Below, piece by piece: positions 7,928-17,683 of a stretch of 50,546 bases of DNA. How positions within the stretch are numbered: position 1 is the first letter of the stretch; the number at the start of each line of letters is the position of its first letter. A model generated the notes under the pieces. The model was not told the origin of the DNA. It ran no database searches and saw only the letters and a list, made by a program, of their open reading frames with translations. Location: contig JAIMKU010000001.1 in NCBI GenBank assembly GCA_020692235.1, positions 71,481 through 122,026 of the forward strand. The letters run 5' to 3'. A program made the position numbers and the translations under genes. Origin of the DNA: Hydrogenophilus sp. (lineage in GTDB: Bacteria; Pseudomonadota; Gammaproteobacteria; Burkholderiales; Thiobacillaceae).

Positions 7928-8688
7928 GTGCCGTGCTGGAACTGGAAGGGGTCCGCACCCGGCTGGCCGGCCAGTGGCTGCACGACGGCGTGAGCTTTAG
8001 CGTGAACAAGGGCGAGGTGGTGGCCCTGATCGGCGCCAGCGGCTCCGGCAAGACGGTCCTGCTGCGAGAATGCGTCGGCCTGCTACGGCCTGACGGCGGC
8101 ACCATCAAGCTGCTGGGACAAGACCTTTTGCGGCTATCACCCCAGGGCCTGAACCAGGTGCGGCGACGGTTTGGCATGTTGTTCCAGGAAGGCGCGCTGT
8201 TCTCCTCGCTGACCGTGGCGGAAAACGTCGCCGCGCCGCTACGCGAGCACACCGATCTGCCGGCCCGATTGCGCGACCAGGTGGTCGCCCTCGATATCCG
8301 CCTGGCCGGCCTGCCGCCGGATGCCGCCGGCAAACGGCCGGCCGAACTGTCCGGTGGCATGAAGAAACGCGCGGCACTGGCCCGCGCCCTGGCGCTGCAA
8401 CCGGAGATGCTGCTCCTGGACGAGCCAACCTCGGGCCTCGACCCCATCAGCGCGCGCGAATTCGACCGCCTGTTGCGTACCCTGTGCGACAGCCTCGGCC
8501 TGACCGCGTTGCTGACCACCCACGATCTCGATACTCTATGGGGCATGGTGGATCGGGTGGTGGTCCTGCACGGCGGCAAGGTCATTGCCGAGGGACCGGT
8601 GGCCGAGGTGGCCAAGGTCGATCAGCCATGGATACAGTCCTATTTTTCCGTCCGGAGACAATCGAAGGGGACCTTGGATGGAATCTGA
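7924..8688 (+). CDS. mlaF: MlaF-type ABC ATPase
   Basis: The 254-residue ATPase has Walker A GASGSGKT, signature LSGGMKKRAALARALAL, Walker B MLLLDEPTSGLDP and switch TTHD. The GGMKKR form of the signature is typical of MCE/Mla ATPases. It powers lipid movement by MlaE. The start overlaps mlaE as ATGA and its 3' end overlaps mlaD by 11 bases, a tight translational operon. Confidence 0.93.
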   Translation: MSAVLELEGVRTRLAGQWLHDGVSFSVNKGEVVALIGASGSGKTVLLRECVGLLRPDGGTIKLLGQDLLRLSPQGLNQVRRRFGMLFQEGALFSSLTVAENVAAPLREHTDLPARLRDQVVALDIRLAGLPPDAAGKRPAELSGGMKKRAALARALALQPEMLLLDEPTSGLDPISAREFDRLLRTLCDSLGLTALLTTHDLDTLWGMVDRVVVLHGGKVIAEGPVAEVAKVDQPWIQSYFSVRRQSKGTLDGI

Positions 8689-9628
8689 AGCGAGGTATAT
8701 ACAGGTCGGGCTGGTCACCCTGCTGCTGATCGCGCTGCTGGTCGGCGGCCTCGCCTGGCTGGCCGGCCGGACCGGACAAACGGCGCAGGATCGTTACCTG
8801 GTCTATTTCCGCGAACAGTCGCTGGAAGGCTTGCAGATCAACAGCGACGTGCGTATGCAAGGGGTCAAGGTGGGCAAGGTGGTCGACTATGCCATCCTGC
8901 CCGGCGAGGCCCACAAGGTGCGAGTGCTGTTGCAGGTCGATGACCGTACGCCGGTGATGGTTGGGGCCAAGGCCATTGTTTCCCGTCATTTGGTGACCGG
9001 CCTGGCGGCTATCGACCTGGAAAATCCGCCTCAGGCCACTGAAGCGCTGATCCAGGCCCCCGCAGGCGAGAAATACCCGGTCATTCCCGAGGGCGTTTCG
9101 CGCCTGGACAAGGTGACCAATTCCCTGGAAGAACTGGGCAAGTCCAGCCAGGAGTCGTTCAGCCGCTTCAATGCCTTGCTGTCTGACCGCAATCAGCGGG
9201 CGATCGCCAATACCCTGGCCAACCTCAACCGCGCGACCGACGACCTGAACAAGGCACTGCCTGAAATCCAGGCCACGGCGGTCAGCGTGCATCGAGCCGC
9301 GAACCAGATCGACGGTCTGGGGGCCGAGGCCCGGGTAGCGCTTAAAGATGCGGCCGGGCAATTGAGCAAGGTGGCGGGCGAGACCTCGGCCACCCTGGTT
9401 TCGACCCGCGCCACGCTGGACCGGATGGACCGTGAGATGACCGGCCTGTCGGGGCAAATAAAACTGACCACCGATCTGGCCGGCCAGGATATCCAGTCCA
9501 TGGCCCAGTCGCTACGCGAGGCCGGCGATGCCCTGAAGGATAGCGGCCGCGCCCTGTCCGATCCGGCTCAGGTGCTGTTCGGCCCCAACCCGAAACAACT
9601 GGGGCCGGGCGAGGAGATCAATAGATGA
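8678..9628 (+). CDS. mlaD: MlaD-type MCE-domain lipid-binding protein
   Basis: The 316-residue product has one N-terminal membrane anchor (VGLVTLLLIALLVGGLAWLA) and an MCE domain at about 36-115 (SLEGLQINSDVRMQGVKVGKV, HLVTGLAAIDLE), followed by a long helical region at about 140-290 that could form a periplasmic tube or coiled coil. MCE proteins bind phospholipid between the inner membrane complex and the outer membrane. The start MESEARYIQVG lies inside the end of mlaF. Confidence 0.92.
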   Translation: MESEARYIQVGLVTLLLIALLVGGLAWLAGRTGQTAQDRYLVYFREQSLEGLQINSDVRMQGVKVGKVVDYAILPGEAHKVRVLLQVDDRTPVMVGAKAIVSRHLVTGLAAIDLENPPQATEALIQAPAGEKYPVIPEGVSRLDKVTNSLEELGKSSQESFSRFNALLSDRNQRAIANTLANLNRATDDLNKALPEIQATAVSVHRAANQIDGLGAEARVALKDAAGQLSKVAGETSATLVSTRATLDRMDREMTGLSGQIKLTTDLAGQDIQSMAQSLREAGDALKDSGRALSDPAQVLFGPNPKQLGPGEEINR

Positions 9629-10218
9629 AGCGCATACAGTCGTTCACCCTGATCCTGCTGTTGGCCGGCTGTGCCAGTCTGCCAGGCCCGTCGCAGCCGG
9701 TTACCCATTATGTTTTGAGCGATCCGGGGCCGGCCCTGCACCTGCCGCACAGCCAGCCCGGTGTGCTTTTGCTGCGCGAGATGGATACCCCGGCCTTTTA
9801 CCAGGAACCCGGACTGGCTTACAGCCGCGAACCGGGCACCCGGTCTCGCTATGCCTTCGCCCAGTGGGCCGAACTGCCGGGCAAGCGCCTGACCTGGCTG
9901 TTACGCCAGCGGCTGGAGACGGCTGGTGTCTTCGCGGCGGTCGCGCCCATGGCCTCGGGCGTGGTTGGCGACTATCAACTCAATACCCGGCTGATCGATT
10001 TCTATCATGACGCCTCGACCCCGCCGGGCTCGGCCTTTCTGCTGGTCGAGGCGGAACTGGTGCGGCGCGCTAAGGGCGAATTGGTGGCCCGACAAGCTTT
10101 CGTCGCCCAATTGCCGGTTGCCGCCTATGACGCTGCCGGCGCCGCCGCGGCCATGGATAGTGCGGCGACTCGAATCATCGACGAAATCACCTTATGGCTG
10201 GCGCGGGTGAGCGGTTAA
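9625..10218 (+). CDS. ABC-type transport auxiliary lipoprotein (PqiC-like)
   Basis: The 197-residue product has a lipoprotein signal with lipobox LLAGC (Cys at about 16) and the auxiliary-lipoprotein pattern THYVLSDPGP, MDTPAFYQEPGLAYSRE, YAFAQWAELPGKRL and YQLNTRLIDFYHD. PqiC-like lipoproteins work at the outer membrane with MCE transporters. The start overlaps mlaD as ATGA. It occupies the place where the soluble carrier mlaC would be in the E. coli arrangement. Confidence 0.88.
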   Translation: MKRIQSFTLILLLAGCASLPGPSQPVTHYVLSDPGPALHLPHSQPGVLLLREMDTPAFYQEPGLAYSREPGTRSRYAFAQWAELPGKRLTWLLRQRLETAGVFAAVAPMASGVVGDYQLNTRLIDFYHDASTPPGSAFLLVEAELVRRAKGELVARQAFVAQLPVAAYDAAGAAAAMDSAATRIIDEITLWLARVSG

Positions 10219-10251
10219 AATTGTCGTTTTTCGGACCCATCCGGGCGCGGC

Positions 10252-10809
10252 ATGCTGATCTACATCCATGGTTTCAACAGTTCTTCCCAGTCGAACAAGG
10301 CGTGCGAGCTCGCGGCCTGGATGGCGGCGCGCGGCCTGGCCGAGGCATTCGTCTGTCCCGACCTGCCACCTCGGCCGGCCGAGGCCATCGCCCTGCTGGA
10401 GGGGCTGATCGTCGCCAGTCGCGGCACGGCCAAACTGGCGGGTAGTTCGCTGGGTGGTTATTACGCCGCCTGGCTGGCTGAGAAGCATGGCCTGAAGGCG
10501 GCGTTCGTCAACCCCTGCGTCGGTTGTGACGTCAAGCTGGCATCGGAGGTCGGCAAGGCGCAAAAGAATTGGTACAGCGGTGACGAATATACCCTCACCG
10601 CGCAACATGTTGCCGAACTCGCGGCCCTGCGGGTCGAGCGCCTGAGCCGGCCGGAAAATTACCTGCTGCTGGTCGAGACCGGCGACGCGGTGCTCGACTA
10701 CCGTGAGGCCGTCGCCTATTTCGCCGGCGCGAAACAGATCGTGCTGCCAGGCGGCGAGCACGGTTTCAGCCGGTTCACCGATTACATTCCCACCCTACTG
10801 GAGTTCTAG
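10252..10809 (+). CDS. YqiA/YcfP-family alpha/beta-hydrolase (esterase)
   Basis: The 185-residue hydrolase begins MLIYIHGFNSSSQS and has a nucleophile elbow, GSSLGGYYA, an Asp in LVETGDAVLDY and a His in GGEHGFSRF. This is the Ser-Asp-His set of the small YqiA esterase family. The substrate is unknown. It lies 33 bases after the lipoprotein gene and 3 bases before the RNase gene. Confidence 0.88.
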   Translation: MLIYIHGFNSSSQSNKACELAAWMAARGLAEAFVCPDLPPRPAEAIALLEGLIVASRGTAKLAGSSLGGYYAAWLAEKHGLKAAFVNPCVGCDVKLASEVGKAQKNWYSGDEYTLTAQHVAELAALRVERLSRPENYLLLVETGDAVLDYREAVAYFAGAKQIVLPGGEHGFSRFTDYIPTLLEF

Positions 10810-10812
10810 GCG

Positions 10813-12657
10813 GTGTTCGCTTACTACGAAGAAGACGGCGACATCAAGGTTGGCACCATCCTGACCGACAATGACAGCTCGGTACAGATGGAATCCCGGT
10901 TTGGCAAACGGACCAAGGTGAAGGCCGCCCACATCCTGCTCCGCTTCGCCGCCCCCGGACCCGGCGAGGCGATGGAGACGGCCCGCCGGCTGGCCGCCGG
11001 GATCGACGCGGATTTCATCTGGGAGGCCGCCGGCGCGGACGAGTTCGGCTTCGCCGATCTGGCCCTGGATTATTACGGCAAACCGCCATCCGGGCCGGAG
11101 GCCGGCGCCGTCCTGCTCTGTCTGCACAGCGCCCCGATCTACTTCTACAAGAAGGGCAAGGGTCGCTACAAGGCCGCGCCGGCCGATGCCCTGGCCGCCG
11201 CCAAGGCCGGACTGGAGCGCAAGGCCCGAGAGGCCGAGTTGCGCGCCGAATGGGCCGACCAGTTGAGCTCCGCTGGCCTGCCGGAGCCGTTCCGGGCCAA
11301 GGTCTATGAACTGGCTCACAAGCCGGACAAGAACAGTCTGGAATACAAGGCACTGATCGATGCCTGCAACGAAACCGGGCTTTCGCCGGCGCGGCTATTG
11401 GATAAATGCGGCGCCATCCCGTCCAGCCAGGAATTCCACCTGCAAGCCTTTCTGCTGGAATACTTTCCCAGGGGCAAGGGTTTTCCCACCCTGGCCCCGC
11501 CGCCGCCGCCGCCCGAATTGCTGGCCGGCGACGCGCCGGCATTCAGCATCGACGATGCCGCCACCACCGAGATCGACGACGCCTTTTCGGTGGTCTTCCG
11601 GCCGGATGGCAGCGTCCGGGTCGGCATCCACATTGCCGCCCCGGCCCTCGGCATCACCCCCGGCAGCGACCTCGACCGCATCGCGGCGGCCCGGCTGTCC
11701 ACGGTCTATATGCCCGGCGACAAGATCACCATGCTGCCCGAGGCCCTGGTCAATCAGTACGCCCTGGCCGAAAACCGCGACTGCGCGGCGCTGTCGCTGT
11801 ATGTCGAGGCAGGCTCCGATTTCAGTATCCTGGGGCTCGAAACTCAGGTCGACAGCGTGCGCATCGCCGCCAACCTGCGTCACGAGACGCTGGAGCCGCT
11901 GTTCAACGAAGACACCATCAAGAATCCGGCCGCCCCGGACTATGCCTTCCGGCGCGAACTGGAATGGCTCTGGGGCTTCGCCTGTCATCTCGAAGCGGCG
12001 CGCGGCAAGGCCGATCAGGTCCAGCGCGACGATTACCTGTTCAAGGTGGTCGACGACCGGGTGCAGATATCGACCCGCCAGCGCGGCAATCCGATCGACA
12101 AGCTGGTGTCCGAGCTGATGATCCTGGCCAACAGCTGCTGGGGCAAACTACTGGCCGACCATAACGTCGCCGGCATGTATCGGGCGCAAACCGTCGGCAA
12201 GGTACGCATGACCCTGAGGCCGGCGCCGCATGAGGGCCTGGGGCTGGAATGCTATGCCTGGAGCACCTCGCCGCTGCGCCGTTATGTAGACCTGATTAAC
12301 CAGCGTCAGATACTGGCCGTGGCCCGCGGGGAAAAACCGCCCTACAGCAACAGCGACCCATTGCTGTTCGCTGCACTGCGCGATTTTGAACTGGCCTACG
12401 ACGCCTATAACGACTTTCAGCGCAGGATGGAACGCTACTGGTGCCTGCGCTGGTTGATTCAGGAAGGGGTGCAGGAGTTGAACGCCGCCGTGCTGAAGGA
12501 AAACCTGGTGCGCTTCGAAGGGCTGCCCTTTGTCGCCCGCGTGACCGGTGCGCCGGCGCTCAATCAGGGTGACCATATCCGGGTGGCTGTGGCCGATTTT
12601 GATCTGCTGGATGTCGAGTTGTCATGCCGCTACCTGGCGACCTTGCCCGCCGCCTGA
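10813..12657 (+). CDS. RNase II/R-family (RNB-domain) exoribonuclease
   Basis: The 614-residue product starts at GTG. The N-terminal part (1-230) has a small beta domain and a Lys/Ala-rich helical segment unlike classical RNase R. The RNB catalytic domain holds the metal-binding cluster FSIDDAATTEIDDAFSV (about 244-260), HIAAPALGI and YAWSTSPLRRYVDLINQRQ. A short C-terminal segment follows, smaller than the usual S1 domain. It is predicted to degrade single-stranded RNA 3' to 5'. The esterase gene ends 3 bases before it. Confidence 0.9.
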   Translation: MFAYYEEDGDIKVGTILTDNDSSVQMESRFGKRTKVKAAHILLRFAAPGPGEAMETARRLAAGIDADFIWEAAGADEFGFADLALDYYGKPPSGPEAGAVLLCLHSAPIYFYKKGKGRYKAAPADALAAAKAGLERKAREAELRAEWADQLSSAGLPEPFRAKVYELAHKPDKNSLEYKALIDACNETGLSPARLLDKCGAIPSSQEFHLQAFLLEYFPRGKGFPTLAPPPPPPELLAGDAPAFSIDDAATTEIDDAFSVVFRPDGSVRVGIHIAAPALGITPGSDLDRIAAARLSTVYMPGDKITMLPEALVNQYALAENRDCAALSLYVEAGSDFSILGLETQVDSVRIAANLRHETLEPLFNEDTIKNPAAPDYAFRRELEWLWGFACHLEAARGKADQVQRDDYLFKVVDDRVQISTRQRGNPIDKLVSELMILANSCWGKLLADHNVAGMYRAQTVGKVRMTLRPAPHEGLGLECYAWSTSPLRRYVDLINQRQILAVARGEKPPYSNSDPLLFAALRDFELAYDAYNDFQRRMERYWCLRWLIQEGVQELNAAVLKENLVRFEGLPFVARVTGAPALNQGDHIRVAVADFDLLDVELSCRYLATLPAA

Positions 12658-12659
12658 AG

Positions 12660-13562
12660 ATGGCCGGTTTCCTGCCGGGCGGCGCGGCATCGTATCGGCC
12701 GTTGACCGCCAACGACATGAACCAGCGTTTCGATACGGCGCTGATCGCTTCACTCATCGCCCACATCATTCTGATCTTCGGCCTGACTTTCAAGGCCGCC
12801 AACCCGGCCCTGTTCCAGCACGACAAGCCGCTGGAGGTGGCGCTGGTCAACGCCCGTAGCGACGCCAAGCCACTCAAGCCCGAAGTGCTGGCCCAGCACA
12901 ACCTGGACGGTGGCGGCAATGTCGACGAGGCGCGTCGGGCCAAGAGCCCGCTGGCGGCCAGCGAGACCGAAAGCCCGGCCTCGTCGGCCAGCCTCAGCCA
13001 ACGGATCAAGGCGCAGGAGGAGCGGGCCCGGCAGTTGACGGTTCAGGCTAAATCGACCTATTCAACGGCCGTCGATCAACCCGATAACGCCCCCCGGCCC
13101 AGGTCGCCGGCGCCCCTCGATCTGGCCACCGACAGCGTCGAATTGGCCCATTTGCAGGCCCGCATCGACCGTGAATACGACGCCTACCAGAAGCGGCCGC
13201 GCCGGGTCTTCGTCGGGGCCAGGGCGCAGGAATACAGCTATGCCCGCTATGTCGAAGACTGGCGTATCAAGGTTGAGCGGGTCGGCAACCTGAACTATCC
13301 CGAGGCGGCCAAGCGCGGCCACATCTACGGTCAAGTCGTGTTGACCGTGAACATCAAGGCCGATGGCAGCCTGGAAGACGTCCAGATCGACCGCCCATCC
13401 GGGTCCAGGGTACTCGACGCCGCGGCACTCAAGATCGTCCGGATGTCGGCGCCGTTCGCGCCGTTCTCGACCGATATGCGCAAGACCGTCGATGTCCTGG
13501 GCATCACCCGGGTCTGGAATTTCACCAACGACCTGCAGACCAGCCAGACCCAGAAGCAGTAA
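12660..13562 (+). CDS. TonB-family energy transducer
   Basis: The 300-residue product has one N-terminal membrane segment (LIASLIAHIILIFGLTF), a charged periplasmic stretch with a Gln/Glu/Arg coiled-coil-like part (SLSQRIKAQEERARQL), and a C-terminal TonB domain (VGNLNYPEAAKRGHIYGQVV, IKADGSLEDVQIDRPSG, LDAAALKIVRM). TonB proteins pass proton-motive energy to outer-membrane transporters. No exbB/exbD lies nearby. I chose ATG 12660, just after the RNase stop; ATG 12624, overlapping that gene, is possible. Confidence 0.88.
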   Translation: MAGFLPGGAASYRPLTANDMNQRFDTALIASLIAHIILIFGLTFKAANPALFQHDKPLEVALVNARSDAKPLKPEVLAQHNLDGGGNVDEARRAKSPLAASETESPASSASLSQRIKAQEERARQLTVQAKSTYSTAVDQPDNAPRPRSPAPLDLATDSVELAHLQARIDREYDAYQKRPRRVFVGARAQEYSYARYVEDWRIKVERVGNLNYPEAAKRGHIYGQVVLTVNIKADGSLEDVQIDRPSGSRVLDAAALKIVRMSAPFAPFSTDMRKTVDVLGITRVWNFTNDLQTSQTQKQ

Positions 13563-13654
13563 GGTATTTCAACTTGGGAGTCCGACAGACGCTCAGGAGC
13601 GCCTCGGAATACGGAAAATAAAGCACGGTACGCAATCGCGCACCGCCCTTGGTA

Positions 13655-13675
13655 TGTAGTAACAACGCTACTACA
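13655..13675. promoter_or_regulatory. Inverted repeat upstream of dinJ-like gene, candidate autorepression operator
   Basis: TGTAGTA at 13655-13661 and TACTACA at 13669-13675 form a perfect 7-bp dyad with a 7-base spacer, ending 33 bases before the antitoxin start. Antitoxins of this family usually repress their own operon at such dyads. Confidence 0.5.
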
Positions 13676-13708
13676 ATCAAACCCCTGAAACCTTCAATGG
13701 AAGTCACC

Positions 13709-13975
13709 ATGAGCACCGCCGATACCTATGTCCGCGCTCGCATTGACACCAACACCAAGGAACGCGCTGCCGATGCGCTCGAAGCAATGGGTTTGTCCAT
13801 CTCGGACGCCATTCGCTTGCTGATGCTGCGCGTGGCGGATGAACGCCGTTTGCCTTTTGAGGTAAAGGTGCCCAATGCCACCACGCACAAGGCCATTGCC
13901 GAGCTTGAGGCAGGGAAGGGCAAGCGGTTCGCCAACGTTGACGACCTGATGGCCGACCTGCATGAGGACGATTGA
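13709..13975 (+). CDS. dinJ: RelB/DinJ-family antitoxin
   Basis: The 88-residue protein has an N-terminal ribbon-helix-helix (YVRARIDTNTKERAADALEAMG, LSISDAIRLLMLRV) and a toxin-binding tail (PNATTHKAIAELEAGKGKRF). ATG 13709 has GGAAG 6 bases upstream; ATG 13697 is also in frame. The 3' end overlaps the toxin start by 14 bases. It remains intact although its toxin is frameshifted. Confidence 0.9.
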   Translation: MSTADTYVRARIDTNTKERAADALEAMGLSISDAIRLLMLRVADERRLPFEVKVPNATTHKAIAELEAGKGKRFANVDDLMADLHEDD

Positions 13976-14242
13976 TCGCGCCTCCGCCTTCAAGCACGAT
14001 TACAAGCGGAGGCCAAGGGTCAGCACCGGGTCACCCTGGATAGTGAACTGATGCCCGTTCTCGTGGCGCTGGCGACCGACCGGCCGCTTGATGCCAAATA
14101 CCGCGACCATGACCTGAGCGGCGATTGGGCAGGCTACCGTGAATGCCACGTCAAACCGGACTTGCTGCTGATCTATCGCAAGTCGGATGCCGACACGCTC
14201 AGACTTGCGCGGCTTGGCTCCCACAGTGAGCTTTTCGGTTGA
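13962..14242 (+). pseudogene. yafQ: YafQ-family mRNA interferase toxin, frameshifted
   Basis: From ATG 13962 the frame reads MRTIDRASAFKHDYKR and then goes wrong. From 14009 the next frame reads EAKGQHRVTLDSELMPVLVALATDRPLD and continues through GDWAGYRECHVKPDLLLIYRK to SHSELFG, the normal YafQ end. AAGCGGAGGCC at 14004-14014 should be AAGCGCGAGGCC, so one base has been lost near 14008. YafQ cuts translating mRNA; the catalytic His, Asp and Phe region lies after the shift and would not be made. A sequencing error is possible. Confidence 0.85.
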
Positions 14243-14342
14243 GCCCGTCCGGTTGGAGTACGCCTCAATCTGGCGTCAGGTGAACGCCGGAATCACGTCA
14301 GACCAGGGCCGTCCCCATTGAGTATCGTCACCCGCAACGGGG

Positions 14343-15179
14343 CTATTTTTTGCCGCCGCCGACCCGGGTCTGCCCGGCCAGGTCGCGCGCCGTAAAGACC
14401 TCTCCGAAGCCGGCCTCGGCCAGCCGCCGGGCGACGGCCGGGCCTTGATCCCAACCATGTTCCAGTAACAGCCAGGCGCCGGGTTCGAGGTGAGCGGGCG
14501 CTTGCTTTATGAGCCGGCCAAGGGTGTCCAGGCCAGCCACGCCGGAGCGCAGCGCGGCGCTCGGTTCGAAGCGGCAATCGCCCTGGCTCAGGTGCGGGTC
14601 GGCCTCGGCGACGTAGGGCGGGTTGCTGACGATCAGGTCGAAGGTACGGCCGGGCAAGGCGCCGAACAGATCGCTCTCCAGCCATTCGACCGGCGCATCG
14701 AGCCGGGCGCCGTTGTCCTGCGCAATCGCCAGGGCGGCGGGGCTCAGGTCTACGGCGGTGACCTGGCAATCGGGTCGTTGCCGTTTCAGGGTAATGGCGA
14801 TGCAGCCGCTGCCGGTGCCGACGTCGAGCACTCGGGCATTGGCCGGCGCGCGGGCCAGGGCGGCGTCGATCAGGTGTTCGGTCTCTGGGCGGGGGATCAG
14901 GGTGGCGGGGGTGACCCGGAAGGCGCGGCCATAAAATTCGCGTTCGCCGAGGATATAGGCCACCGGCTCGCCAGTCAGCCGGCGGCAAACGAGGGCCTCA
15001 AGGGCGGCGGCCTGCGCGCCGTCAAGCGTATCCGTGTCGTGGGCCAGCAACCAGACCGTTTCGACCGTCAGGGCGTGGCCGGCCAGTATCCGGGCCTCCA
15101 GCCGGGCCTCGCGCGGGCTGAGACCGAGTTGCCCGGCCAGGCGGGCGGCGGCGTCGGCCAGGAGGGCCGCGACGGTCAT
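14343..15179 (-). CDS. prmC: PrmC, release factor glutamine methyltransferase
   Basis: The 278-residue SAM-dependent enzyme N5-methylates the GGQ glutamine of release factors. It has an N-terminal helical domain ([19 protein letters not shown]), the SAM loop [12 protein letters not shown], and the catalytic NPPY in [12 protein letters not shown]. The start ATG overlaps the prfA stop (15176-15179), so it is coupled to its own substrate gene. The 100 bases after it (14243-14342) show nothing further. Confidence 0.95.
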   Translation of the reverse strand: MTVAALLADAAARLAGQLGLSPREARLEARILAGHALTVETVWLLAHDTDTLDGAQAAALEALVCRRLTGEPVAYILGEREFYGRAFRVTPATLIPRPETEHLIDAALARAPANARVLDVGTGSGCIAITLKRQRPDCQVTAVDLSPAALAIAQDNGARLDAPVEWLESDLFGALPGRTFDLIVSNPPYVAEADPHLSQGDCRFEPSAALRSGVAGLDTLGRLIKQAPAHLEPGAWLLLEHGWDQGPAVARRLAEAGFGEVFTARDLAGQTRVGGGKK

Positions 15180-16261
15180 TCGCCGGTGCCGGCCAGGTGG
15201 GCCAGCAGTTCGGCCTGGTGTTCGGCGGTCAGGCCGGCGATCAGCTCGTTCAGGTCGCCGTCCATAATGGCGTCGATCTTGTACAGGGTCAGGTTGATGC
15301 GGTGGTCGGTGATTCGACCCTGGGGAAAATTGTAGGTGCGGATGCGGTCGGAACGGTCGCCGGTGCCGACCAGCGACTTGCGGGTGCTGGCCTCCTCCGC
15401 GTGCGCCGCGCGTTCCTGCCGGTCCTTCAGCCGCGCCGCCAGGACCTGCAAGGCCCGGGCCTTGTTCTGGTGTTGCGAGCGGCCGTCCTGACACTCCACC
15501 ACCAGGCCGCTGGGCAGGTGGGTGAGGCGCACCGCCGAGTCGGTCTTGTTGATGTGCTGGCCGCCGGCGCCCGAGGCCCGGAAGGTGTCGACGCGCAGGT
15601 CGGCCGGGTTGATGGCGATCTCCTCCAGTTCGTCCGCCTCCGGCATCACCGCGACGGTGCAGGCCGAGGTGTGGATGCGGCCTTGCGATTCGGTTTCCGG
15701 CACCCGCTGGACGCGGTGCCCGCCGGACTCGAACTTGAGTTTGGAATAGGCGCCCTGGCCGACGATGCGACAGACGATCTCCTTGTAGCCGCCGACCTCG
15801 CCCGGACTTTCCGAGATGATTTCCAGCTTCCAGTGCTGACGCTCGACATAGCGCGCGTACATGCGAAACAGGGCGCCGGCGAACAAGGCCGATTCGTTGC
15901 CGCCGGTGCCGGCGCGAATCTCCAGGAACAGGTTGCGTTCGTCGTTGGGGTCGCGCGGCAGCAGCAGGCATTGCAGCTCGTCCTCGAATTGGGCCAGACG
16001 GGCCTTGCCGTCGGCCAATTCGGCCTCGGCCAGCGCCTTCATTTCCGGGTCGGCCAGCATCTCGCGGGCCGCTGCCAGGTCGGCCTCGGTCTGGCGATAG
16101 GCGCGGTAACGCCGGACCACCGGCTCGATCTCGGCATGTTCCCGGCTGAGCTTGCGGTATTGGTCCAGATCGGCCGTGGCCTCGGCGCTGGCCAGGAAAC
16201 GGTTGATCTCTTCCAGGCGCTGGTCGAGTTGGTCGAGCTTGGCTAGCAGGGACGGCTTCAT
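15176..16261 (-). CDS. prfA: Peptide chain release factor 1
   Basis: The 361-residue RF1 ends translation at UAA and UAG. It shows the catalytic GGQ in [19 protein letters not shown], the codon-recognition PxT motif as PET in [14 protein letters not shown], and [16 protein letters not shown]. It is full length and overlaps prmC as ATGA. Confidence 0.97.
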   Translation of the reverse strand: MKPSLLAKLDQLDQRLEEINRFLASAEATADLDQYRKLSREHAEIEPVVRRYRAYRQTEADLAAAREMLADPEMKALAEAELADGKARLAQFEDELQCLLLPRDPNDERNLFLEIRAGTGGNESALFAGALFRMYARYVERQHWKLEIISESPGEVGGYKEIVCRIVGQGAYSKLKFESGGHRVQRVPETESQGRIHTSACTVAVMPEADELEEIAINPADLRVDTFRASGAGGQHINKTDSAVRLTHLPSGLVVECQDGRSQHQNKARALQVLAARLKDRQERAAHAEEASTRKSLVGTGDRSDRIRTYNFPQGRITDHRINLTLYKIDAIMDGDLNELIAGLTAEHQAELLAHLAGTGE

Positions 16262-16273
16262 GAGACGCTTTTC

Positions 16274-16295
16274 GTGGGTCGGCCTTCAGACCGAC
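16274..16295 (-). repeat. REP-like hairpin, GTAGGTCGG subfamily
   Basis: GTGGGTCGGCCTTCAGACCGAC, with stem GGTC/GACC and a near-terminal GTGG, lies between hemA and prfA. It resembles the three hairpins at 30982-31116 (GTAGGTCGG...CCGAC), which suggests a dispersed REP family with GTAG-type ends. Confidence 0.55.
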
Positions 16296-16304
16296 AGGCC
16301 CGAG

Positions 16305-17573
16305 CTACTGGTCGTTATGCAGGTTATACAGGCGAGTGACCCATTGTTGCAGCTCATCCCGTTCGTTGCCGCTGGCCTCGTTGATGGCGTGGCTGGGGTC
16401 GTGCAGCAACTTGTTCATCAGGCCCTGGCTCAAGGCCTCCAGCACGGCCTGCGGTTCGTCGCCCATGGCCAGCCGTTTGTGGGCCTTGTCCATCTCGTGC
16501 CGGCGCAGGCGTTCGGCGTGGTCGCGCAGTGCGCGCAGGGTGGGTACCGCCTTACGGCCTTCCAGCCAGTGCATGAACTGGCCGACGTTTGCCCCGACGA
16601 TGACCTCGGCCTGTTCCACCTTACCGTGGCGGGCATCGTGACCGGCCTGGACGACCTCGCCCAGGTCATCGACCGTGTAAAGATAGACATCGTCAAGTTC
16701 GCCGACCTCGGCCTCGACATCGCGCGGCACGGCCAGGTCGACCATGAACATGGGGCTGTGCTTGCGGGCCTTGAGCGCCCGCTCGACCAGACCCAGGCCG
16801 ACGATGGGCAGCGGGCTGGCGGTCGAGGTGACCACGATGTCGAACTCGTGCAGCACTTCGGACAGGCTGGACAGCGAGGCGGCCTCGCCGCCGAACTTGT
16901 TGGCCACTTCCCGCGCCCGTTCGACGGTGCGGTTGATGACCATGAGCCGGCGCGGCTTGCGGGCGGCGAAGTGAGTGGCCACCAGGTCGATCATCTCGCC
17001 GGCGCCGATGAACAGCACCGATTGCTGGCCGATGGAGGGAAAGATGCGCTCGGCCAGGGTGACTGCGGCGGCCGACATGGAGACCGTGCTGGCGCCGATC
17101 TCGGTGGCGGTACGGACCTCCTTGGCGACCGAGAAGGTGCGTTGAAACAGCTTGTTCAGCAGCAGGCCCAGGGTGCCGGCCTCCTGCGCGGATTCGACCG
17201 CGTTTTTCATCTGGCCCAGTATCTGGGTCTCGCCCAGGACCATGGAGTCGAGGCCCGACGCGACCCGGAAGGCGTGCTTGACGGCCTGGTCCTGAGGCAG
17301 CAGGTAGAGGTAGGGGCGTACCTCATGGGGTTCCATGCTGTGGAAATTGGCCATCCATTGCACCACGCCCTCGGGCTCGGCGGTGTTGCAGTAGAGCTCG
17401 GTGCGATTGCAGGTGGACAGGATGGCGACCTCGTGCGCCACGCCGTTGCCGGTTACGTCGGCCAGCGCGCGGGACAGGATGTCGGCGGGAAATGCCACCC
17501 GCTCCCGTATCGCGACTGGGGCGGTATGGTGGTTGACGCCACAGGCGAGCAGGACCTGCTTCGAGTCGCTCAC
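16305..17573 (-). CDS. hemA: Glutamyl-tRNA reductase
   Basis: HemA reduces glutamyl-tRNA(Glu) to glutamate-1-semialdehyde, the first step of C5 tetrapyrrole synthesis. The sequence shows [17 protein letters not shown], the catalytic Cys in [24 protein letters not shown] and the NADPH-binding [10 protein letters not shown]. The start is uncertain: GTG 17573 (AGGTG about 6 bases upstream) gives 422 residues, close to the family norm, while the frame is open to ATG 17687. It has its own promoter region at 17574-17683. Confidence 0.93.
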   Translation of the reverse strand: MSDSKQVLLACGVNHHTAPVAIRERVAFPADILSRALADVTGNGVAHEVAILSTCNRTELYCNTAEPEGVVQWMANFHSMEPHEVRPYLYLLPQDQAVKHAFRVASGLDSMVLGETQILGQMKNAVESAQEAGTLGLLLNKLFQRTFSVAKEVRTATEIGASTVSMSAAAVTLAERIFPSIGQQSVLFIGAGEMIDLVATHFAARKPRRLMVINRTVERAREVANKFGGEAASLSSLSEVLHEFDIVVTSTASPLPIVGLGLVERALKARKHSPMFMVDLAVPRDVEAEVGELDDVYLYTVDDLGEVVQAGHDARHGKVEQAEVIVGANVGQFMHWLEGRKAVPTLRALRDHAERLRRHEMDKAHKRLAMGDEPQAVLEALSQGLMNKLLHDPSHAINEASGNERDELQQWVTRLYNLHNDQ

Positions 17574-17683
17574 TTGCGGCACCTGTGTGAAACCGGGCAA
17601 TAACTTTGGGGTGACATCTGCTTGAACCTGGAAATGACTTGAGCAAACAAGGGTGCATTGTACTGCTAACCCGGACATTCCAA

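Noticed and set aside
15197-16246. Long open frame antisense to prfA (349 codons).
   Set aside because: GC-rich codon shadow; the opposite strand is unmistakable RF1.
16152-17603. Long open frame antisense to hemA (483 codons).
   Set aside because: Shadow of hemA, no recognisable motifs or ribosome site.
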